NCBI GenBank assembly: GCA_964549245.1
Contig: CAZJUO010000037.1
Location: 1-11,326 of the forward strand
Length of the DNA stretch: 11,326 nt
Source: CAZJUO01 sp964549245
GTDB lineage: Bacteria; Patescibacteriota; Patescibacteriia; UBA10025; JAHIVO01
Reading direction: 5' to 3'
Made by a program: the position numbers and the translations under genes. The notes below the pieces were generated by a model that worked only from the letters and a program-made list of their open reading frames with translations, made no database searches and was not told the origin of the DNA. Position 1 is the stretch's first letter. Every line of letters starts with the position of its first letter. Shown here piece by piece: positions 6,106 through 11,326 of the stretch.

Positions 6106-6723
6106 ATGGAAACGATACGAATTGACCAGCAAAAACCGTCAATAAAAACTATCAAGCAGGCGGCGGCGGTCATTTTGGGGGGCGGTGTGGTAGCTTACCC
6201 GACAGACACGGCTTATGGATTGGCCGCCAACGCCCTGGATGAAAAATCGATTGGCAAACTGTTTATTATCAAACACCGGGTACAAAAACCTTTGCCGGTT
6301 ATCGTGGATACCCAAACCCTGCTGAAGAAGATTGCCGTACTTACGGCCGAAGAAAAAAAAATGATAAAAAAATATTGGCCTGGACCGCTGACTATTATTT
6401 TAAAAAAGAAACCTTCAGTACCGCCCTTTTTGACCCTCGGCCTGCCGACCATCGGCGTGCGCATTCCGGATAACAAAGTCGCCCTCGCATTAGTCAAAGC
6501 GTGCGGCAAACCGCTGACCTCGACGAGCGCAAATATTTCAGGCCAGGGCAATTGCTATGCCCCTGAATGCGTCACTAGAATGTTCCAAGATTCCAGGACC
6601 CAGCCGGATTTGCTGCTCGATGCCGGCGACTTGCCGAAAGTGCCGGTTTCAACCGTGGTGCAAGTAAACGGTAAAAATATTAAAGTGTTGCGACAAGGTC
6701 CGATTAAAATAAAAAACAAGTAA
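6106..6723 (+). CDS. tsaC: Threonylcarbamoyl-AMP synthase (TsaC/YrdC/Sua5 family)
   Basis: Makes L-threonylcarbamoyl-adenylate from threonine, bicarbonate and ATP, the first step of t6A formation at position 37 of ANN-decoding tRNAs. It acts in the cytoplasm and passes its product to the TsaD complex, whose genes are not in this window. The single YrdC domain fills the 205 residues: VVAYPTDTAYGLA (28-40), K56-x-R58 and K61-P62, YWPGPLTIIL (90-99), VRIPD (118-122) and TSTSANISG (138-146). The length fits the short TsaC form rather than the longer Sua5, which has an extra C-terminal domain. The stop TAA (6721-6723) shares a base with the ATG of the next gene, so the two are probably translationally coupled. 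Confidence 0.94.
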   Translation: METIRIDQQKPSIKTIKQAAAVILGGGVVAYPTDTAYGLAANALDEKSIGKLFIIKHRVQKPLPVIVDTQTLLKKIAVLTAEEKKMIKKYWPGPLTIILKKKPSVPPFLTLGLPTIGVRIPDNKVALALVKACGKPLTSTSANISGQGNCYAPECVTRMFQDSRTQPDLLLDAGDLPKVPVSTVVQVNGKNIKVLRQGPIKIKNK

Positions 6724-7889
6724 TGTTTAAAAAGCACCGTTTCCAAAAACCGCACTACTTTTCCAAACACCCCTCACGTGAGTTGAAAGGCTTATATCTT
6801 TCAGTCAGCCTCAAGGATTTTGCCCAAGCTGCAGTGACAATTTTTGAGCCTATATATTTATACACACTCGGCTATTCCATCGAATCAGTAGCTATTTTTT
6901 ATCTGATCATTTATGGGGTATATACTTTCATTGTGCCGGTTTTTGGCAGATTGGTAGGACGCATTGGCCTGGAGCGTTCTATTTTTTATAGCCAATTTAT
7001 CCTGATTATTTACTATTTGGCGCTGTTTTCCATTTCCCAGGTGGATGCGCTATTTTACGTTGCTCCGGTCATAGCGGCTATATTCAAGGGGATGTATTGG
7101 CCGGCTTTCCATGCTGATTTTGTCCTTTTTTCAAAGGACGAGCAGCGCGGCCGCGAAGTAGGCGGCATTGAAACGCTGTCTATGATTGTTTATATTCTTG
7201 GCCCATTGCTCGGCGGCGCTATACTGGAGTGGACAAGCTTTGAAGTGTTATTTATTACCGTTTCAGTCTTGTTTATACTGTCATCGTTGCCCCTGATGAA
7301 AGTAAAAGAAGTCCATGGGAAAATGGATTTTTCGTATTGGCAGTCGTTTAAACAAATGATGAGTAAACAATCCAAAAGGAGTTTTGTTTCATACCTGGGG
7401 TTTGGGGAAGAGCTGATCGTGCTTTCTATCTGGCCGATATTTATTTATGTGGTCATTGGCGATTATTTGGAAATAGGATCGCTGGCCGCGCTAGCCACTT
7501 TTATTACCAGCTTAGTTGTTTTGTACCTTGGCCGAGCTTCTGATAAATATAAAAAGGAGAATATATTGAAGCTTGGCACCATGATTTACTTTGTAGTCTG
7601 GCTGCTGCGAAGTTTTGCCACCAAGGTATGGCATGTTTTTAGCTTGGATACTGTTTCACGGTTTTCAAAAGAAATGCTTTTTGTGCCATTGGAAGTGATT
7701 ACCTATAATAAAGCCAAAGCCACCAACCCACTTTCGTACGGAGTTTTTTTTGAGCAATCGTTAGCTTTGGCCAAAGCATTGGCGGCAATAGCCGTGGTTA
7801 TTATTGCTTCTACTTTTAGTGATCCCTGGCTGCCAATATTTATCGTAGGCGCTTTGTTTTCGCTTTTTTACCTTTTCGCACAAGAATAA
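6723..7889 (+). CDS. MFS transporter
   Basis: Integral membrane protein of 388 residues with about 11-12 hydrophobic helices from residue 34 to 386, as expected for the major facilitator superfamily. The loop 2-3 signature appears as GRLVGRIGLERS (75-86) and its counterpart in the second half as LGRASDKYKKEN (269-280), both degenerate. A conserved-looking YWPAFHADF (125-133) precedes a polar loop with RGREVGG (142-148). The basic N-terminal tail (1-22) is cytoplasmic. The substrate cannot be told from sequence. The ATG overlaps the tsaC stop by one base and no Shine-Dalgarno is seen, which points to termination-reinitiation. It is followed after 22 nt by rsmA. Confidence 0.88.
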   Translation: MFKKHRFQKPHYFSKHPSRELKGLYLSVSLKDFAQAAVTIFEPIYLYTLGYSIESVAIFYLIIYGVYTFIVPVFGRLVGRIGLERSIFYSQFILIIYYLALFSISQVDALFYVAPVIAAIFKGMYWPAFHADFVLFSKDEQRGREVGGIETLSMIVYILGPLLGGAILEWTSFEVLFITVSVLFILSSLPLMKVKEVHGKMDFSYWQSFKQMMSKQSKRSFVSYLGFGEELIVLSIWPIFIYVVIGDYLEIGSLAALATFITSLVVLYLGRASDKYKKENILKLGTMIYFVVWLLRSFATKVWHVFSLDTVSRFSKEMLFVPLEVITYNKAKATNPLSYGVFFEQSLALAKALAAIAVVIIASTFSDPWLPIFIVGALFSLFYLFAQE

Positions 7890-7911
7890 ATTGCCGTACA
7901 AAAAAAATAAC

Positions 7912-8772
7912 ATGCACTTAGCTTCTGCTAAAACCATCAAATATCTTTGCAAAAAGTATAGGGTATGGCCCTCTCGATCATCGGGTCAGAATTTTTTAGT
8001 TTCCTCGGCCGCCTTAAACACCATAGTCAACGCTGCAGTCATAAAAAGAACTGATACTGTTTTAGAAATCGGGGCGGGGTTTGGCGTGCTGACAGGACAG
8101 CTAGCGCAACAGGCAGGACGCGTGGTGGCGGTGGAAATGGACAAGCGTTTAATTAAAGCTCTGCAAAAATTATCAGTTGTATATAACAACCTTGAAATAA
8201 TCCACGGAGATATCGTCAGCCAGAGGCGGAACATACAAGCGCTCGCGGATTTGCAATATATTATTGTGGCCAACCTTCCCTACAATATTACTTCCCTGGT
8301 CTTGCGTACTTTTTTAGAATTTCCGCCACGTCCCTCACGTATGACTGTATTGGTCCAGAAAGAAGTAGCCGAACGGGTTGTTGCCGCACCTGGAGCCATG
8401 AGTTTACTATCTGTGGCGGTGCAGTTTTTTGGCAGCCCCTCTATAGCCAGCAAAGTTTCCCGGGAAAAATTTTGGCCCAAACCTAATGTTGACTCCGCTG
8501 TTCTAACCATCACCGATATAGGCAGAGATGTACACGGTTATCAAAAGGCGTTAGGGGGCATTGATATAAAACGCTTTTTTAGTATTGTACGGATAGGTTT
8601 TTCAGCAAAACGTAAACAGCTGCACAATAATTTATCAGCCGGTTTGCGGCTGGATACAAAAACCGTTACTGAAATAATGGAAAAAACAGGTATTTCAGCT
8701 GCCGCACGGGCCCAGGAATTGTCCATACAGCAATGGGTAACATTGGTTAAACGCATTGAAAAAATTAGATGA
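7912..8772 (+). CDS. rsmA: 16S rRNA (A1518/A1519) dimethyltransferase RsmA/KsgA
   Basis: Transfers four methyl groups from SAM to two adjacent adenines in the 3' terminal hairpin of 16S rRNA during late small-subunit assembly. Over 286 residues: SGQNFL (24-29), SAM motif EIGAGFG (52-58), acidic VEMD (74-77), GD (99-100), the adenine-methylase motif NLPY (121-124), FWPKPNVDSA (187-196) and the C-terminal RIGFSAKRKQLHNNL (227-241). All are standard for the family. I chose ATG 7912 because the start MHLASAKTIKYLCKKY aligns with usual family N-termini. An in-frame TTG at 7891 would add seven residues and leave one base after the MFS stop. The gene ends with TGA and is the last of the housekeeping run. 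Confidence 0.95.
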   Translation: MHLASAKTIKYLCKKYRVWPSRSSGQNFLVSSAALNTIVNAAVIKRTDTVLEIGAGFGVLTGQLAQQAGRVVAVEMDKRLIKALQKLSVVYNNLEIIHGDIVSQRRNIQALADLQYIIVANLPYNITSLVLRTFLEFPPRPSRMTVLVQKEVAERVVAAPGAMSLLSVAVQFFGSPSIASKVSREKFWPKPNVDSAVLTITDIGRDVHGYQKALGGIDIKRFFSIVRIGFSAKRKQLHNNLSAGLRLDTKTVTEIMEKTGISAAARAQELSIQQWVTLVKRIEKIR

Positions 8773-8781
8773 CTAAGAATT

Positions 8782-8810
8782 TGACATAAGGCCTACAATG
8801 TGATATAATG
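8782..8810 (+). promoter_or_regulatory. Full-consensus sigma70 promoter, extended -10
   Basis: TTGACA (8782-8787), a 17-nt spacer, and TATAAT (8805-8810), with TG (8802-8803) one base before the -10. Both hexamers are perfect matches to consensus. The predicted start is near 8817, giving a leader of about 70 nt, AT-rich and without an evident Shine-Dalgarno, before ATG 8887. It begins 10 nt after the rsmA stop and drives the downstream surface-protein genes. Confidence 0.88.
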
Positions 8811-8886
8811 GTAAGGTGAAAATCGGTAAAAACTGCAGCAAAAAACAAAATTTGATTGTTACTAAAAAAATACTAATACAGCCTCG

Positions 8887-9681
8887 ATGAATAGTAATGG
8901 CGACGAGAAAAAATGGAGAAAAAGATCCATTATTTTTTTGGCAATTTTTAGCGTAGCTGTTATATTTTTTGGCGTTTGGAATATCGCGCGCTTATTAGAA
9001 GACCCGTTTCGTAATTTGGGTAATGACGATAACCAAAATTCCACCGCCAATGCCAATCAAGTTTCTGTTTCTACTAATACCAATACACAAACGGCGCGTT
9101 TGGAAACGTTACGCGATAAAGATACGGACGAAGACGGCGTTTCAGATTATGATGAATTGTACATTTTTAAAACCAGCCCTTATTTAACGGATAGTGACAG
9201 TGACAGTATCGATGACGCTACTGAAATAAATGAGGGATTGGATCCGAATTGTCCCGCTGGTGAAGATTGCGGCCGTACCATAATCAGTAATACCAATACA
9301 GCAGCGGCAAATACTAATGCCACTAATGGCGCCAGCAGCAAGGCTGTTTCAGCAGACGAATTGAGAGAGGTATTGCGCGACGCGGGCGTGTCAGAGGAAG
9401 CCATCAATGAGTTGGACGATGAAGCATTGATCCAAACCTATCAGGATATTTTACAAGAAGATGACCTGGGGGTGATAACGAACGGTGGTACGAACGAGGA
9501 GTTAGACTCGGAAGGGATTACATATGAAACATTGTTTAATATGGATCCGGACAATATCCGAGAGCTACTGGTCGCCAACGGCGTTCCTGAAGAAACACTG
9601 GATGAGATCGATGATGAAACGCTGGTACAAATTTATCAGGAAAGTTTGTTACAGAATCTGGACGAGGATTCTACTGAATAG
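8887..9681 (+). CDS. Membrane-anchored thrombospondin type 3 repeat protein
   Basis: 264 residues, probably tethered outside the membrane. A short basic N-terminus (KKWRKR, 8-13) precedes one hydrophobic helix (14-36) without a signal-peptidase site, which suggests a signal anchor. Asn/Thr/Ser-rich linkers (44-70 and 133-152) flank a calcium-binding-type segment at 77-121: DKDTDEDGVSDYDE and DSDSDSIDDATEINEGLDPN, the Asp-rich loops of thrombospondin type 3 repeats. C121 and C127 bracket PAGED and could form a disulfide. The C-terminal half holds two copies of a 34-residue helical module (157-190 and 222-255) with 17 identical positions. The net charge is strongly acidic. It has its own strong promoter and is followed after 46 nt by another exported protein. 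The role is probably structural or adhesive at the cell surface, which is an inference. Confidence 0.82.
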   Translation: MNSNGDEKKWRKRSIIFLAIFSVAVIFFGVWNIARLLEDPFRNLGNDDNQNSTANANQVSVSTNTNTQTARLETLRDKDTDEDGVSDYDELYIFKTSPYLTDSDSDSIDDATEINEGLDPNCPAGEDCGRTIISNTNTAAANTNATNGASSKAVSADELREVLRDAGVSEEAINELDDEALIQTYQDILQEDDLGVITNGGTNEELDSEGITYETLFNMDPDNIRELLVANGVPEETLDEIDDETLVQIYQESLLQNLDEDSTE

Positions 9682-9727
9682 TTTATATAAAATATTACTA
9701 CTAAATCTGCGTTAATTTGAAATTGTA

Positions 9728-11326
9728 ATGGCAGATAACAAGCATAAAAAAACAGGAGGCATCAAACGATGGGTGATTTCAGGATTATTTATCTTATTTG
9801 CCATACAAATGGTTTTTTCGCTGGTTTTCTTTCCGCAGCCGGCCAAAGCGCTTTTTGGTATCGGTGATATCACCTTTTCAACAACCATCGGTGATATCCC
9901 CCGTACTATCTGGGAGACGATAAAAGAGGCTGCCCAACAAGCGGGTGACGTTGCCTTTCGAAACGTTACCAGGAGTTTTTTGAATAACTTAGCCTATAAT
10001 GCGGCGGTACAGATAGCTACCGGAGAGAAAGGACAAAAACCGCTTTTCCCGACACATCCGGAAGATTTATTACGGGACGCGGCTGACGCGGCAGCGGGTG
10101 ATTTTTTGGATAAAGTGGCCAGCTCATGGGTGGGGGCTTCGGAATGTCTTGGATGGACAGGCAAATCCTGCCAATCCAACGGCAGCTGCCCTGCCGTAGT
10201 CATGCATTGCCCTATTGATTCTATGAGCGTACAAGAGTCCAAAGAATGCGCTCGCAGTATTGACGCCCGCAGATTATGCGAGCAAAAAGGCTGTAAAATG
10301 GTAACTTGCGCCGAAGGGGAGGATTGCTCCAGGGCCACGCCAAAAGCTGGCTATTTTGTGGTTGATGGCGCACCTGAATGTACCAGTAATTTCAGTTTGT
10401 GCGACAAGCCACCCGAAGTAAAAGTGAAGCTGACCTTGCTGGCTCAAGATACCTGGCGGGAAGTCCCACAGCCGAACTCGGCCGTTTGTCCGTTAACTGA
10501 TATTTTGGATAATTATTATGATATACGGAACGATTTGAAAAATGTTAGCCTGGCCAACTTAAGCGATCCAAATGCTATTAATGATCTGTATCTAGTTGAA
10601 TTATCAAAATCATTCAACCCGCAAGCTTCTGACGTGGGTGCCTTTTTTGAGATTACCAGCCAAGCCGAAGAGGAGGGCGCAACCGCAGAAGCTGCCACCA
10701 AGTTCGCGCAGGAGCTAAGTGGAGCTATCAACCCTATTACGGAAAAAATATCAGGCGCCATAAAAACCCCGTCCCCGTTTATTGAAAATGCGCTTAACGA
10801 CATTTTTGGCCACTCAATCGGTTCAAAACTGATCCCCACGGGCAGTCCTATTGCCGATGCGGTTGGTATTTTCACCAATACGCTGGCCAGTAAGTTGTTA
10901 ACCAGGTTATTGGATCAGGGCTTGGTAGATTCCACTAAGATAAAACAGGGGGCTAGCTTTGCTGATCTGTTCGGCGGTTCATCGCCGGGTATCACCGCGG
11001 CCAAAATTTATTTTGCTGATTTACAGCGCGTCAATTTTACCTCCAACACCAATATTGACGTTTTGAACAGCTTGGCCAGCTGTCCAGACCCGGAAAATCC
11101 CACACCGGATACTTGCGTTATGGACAGCCTGTTTAGCAGTGCGGTCGAGCAAAAACTGACGGTACAAGAAGCGATCGATCTGGGGTTCTTGGACGGCACC
11201 AAGGTGTTTGGTTTTGACGAAAATAATATTGAGCCGTCATACCTTGATGGGTATCCGTATCGCAGTATGGTCATCTTGCGCAGCTACCGTATTTTACCGG
11301 TCGGATGGGAGCTAGCCGCAAAATAT
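9728..11326 (+). CDS. Secreted cysteine-rich protein, 3'-truncated
   Basis: The frame stays open for 533 codons to the window end. The start ATG 9728 gives a textbook signal peptide: basic n-region (KHKK, K13, R14), hydrophobic core 16-35, and AKA at 39-41 as the cleavage site. After it comes a helical domain with NNLAYNAAVQIATGEKGQKPLF (86-107), followed by AAAGDFLDKV (121-130). A cysteine-rich stretch has 11 Cys at 140-225, plus C254. Then come a helical region with KSFNPQASDVGAFFEI (294-309) and SGAIKTPSP (342-350), a TGSPIADAVGIFTNTLASKL segment (371-390), and C452/C463. I recall similar CPR proteins, with the same ATG-KGQKPLF and ADAV-IF-NTL-SKL patterns, in envelope gene clusters near pilus or type IV secretion-like genes. 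No biochemical function is known to me. Start codon context has no Shine-Dalgarno. Confidence 0.82.
   Translation, partial: MADNKHKKTGGIKRWVISGLFILFAIQMVFSLVFFPQPAKALFGIGDITFSTTIGDIPRTIWETIKEAAQQAGDVAFRNVTRSFLNNLAYNAAVQIATGEKGQKPLFPTHPEDLLRDAADAAAGDFLDKVASSWVGASECLGWTGKSCQSNGSCPAVVMHCPIDSMSVQESKECARSIDARRLCEQKGCKMVTCAEGEDCSRATPKAGYFVVDGAPECTSNFSLCDKPPEVKVKLTLLAQDTWREVPQPNSAVCPLTDILDNYYDIRNDLKNVSLANLSDPNAINDLYLVELSKSFNPQASDVGAFFEITSQAEEEGATAEAATKFAQELSGAINPITEKISGAIKTPSPFIENALNDIFGHSIGSKLIPTGSPIADAVGIFTNTLASKLLTRLLDQGLVDSTKIKQGASFADLFGGSSPGITAAKIYFADLQRVNFTSNTNIDVLNSLASCPDPENPTPDTCVMDSLFSSAVEQKLTVQEAIDLGFLDGTKVFGFDENNIEPSYLDGYPYRSMVILRSYRILPVGWELAAKY

Noticed and set aside
8770..8810. Recoding of TGA as glycine, as in some CPR lineages
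   Set aside because: TGA ends rsmA at the normal family length, and reading through it would run only into the promoter. No in-frame TGA is needed elsewhere.
9754..9867. Short ORF starting at ATG 9769 behind a perfect AGGAGG (9754-9759)
   Set aside because: It encodes only 32 residues in another frame with no recognisable product. The frame from 9728 gives a convincing signal peptide and stays open to the window end. Interference with translation remains possible.

Overview
The window looks like a chromosomal piece of a Patescibacteria (Candidate Phyla Radiation) bacterium, most likely of the Parcubacteria group. This is inferred from gene style: an output-less tandem-receiver response regulator, a LysM plus M23 peptidase behind a long membrane-associated N-terminus, a secreted protein with Asn/Thr-rich linkers and thrombospondin type 3 calcium loops, and a large secreted protein of a type I recognise from such genomes. 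Most starts lack an obvious Shine-Dalgarno. TGA is used as a stop (rsmA), so the standard bacterial code fits. A 10-N scaffold gap lies at 2361-2370.

Layout. 2-826 (+) is the 3' part of a two-receiver response regulator. It converges on an M23 endopeptidase gene (888-2342, -), and one bidirectional terminator lies between them. The peptidase gene carries a good sigma70-type promoter inside its annotated 5' end, followed by a perfect 18-bp palindrome. Across the gap is leuS (2408-5029, +), whose editing domain contains about 40 extra residues encoded by a GC-rich palindromic repeat inserted in frame. Next is a small DUF559 nuclease-like gene (5204-5557), set between CCTCTCC/GGAGAGG-type hairpins; the last upstream hairpin provides its ribosome binding site.

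From 5618 a tightly packed + strand run encodes an unrecognised 158-aa protein, the tRNA t6A synthase TsaC, an MFS transporter (its start overlaps the tsaC stop) and the 16S rRNA dimethylase RsmA. These, with leuS, are translation-related housekeeping genes plus one transporter.

After rsmA, a full-consensus extended -10 promoter (8782-8810) starts a new unit devoted to the cell surface: a membrane-anchored calcium-loop protein with a duplicated C-terminal helical module, then a secreted cysteine-rich protein that runs off the window end. The second unit may be the start of a pilus or secretion-type envelope cluster. No tRNA, rRNA, CRISPR array or transposase was seen.
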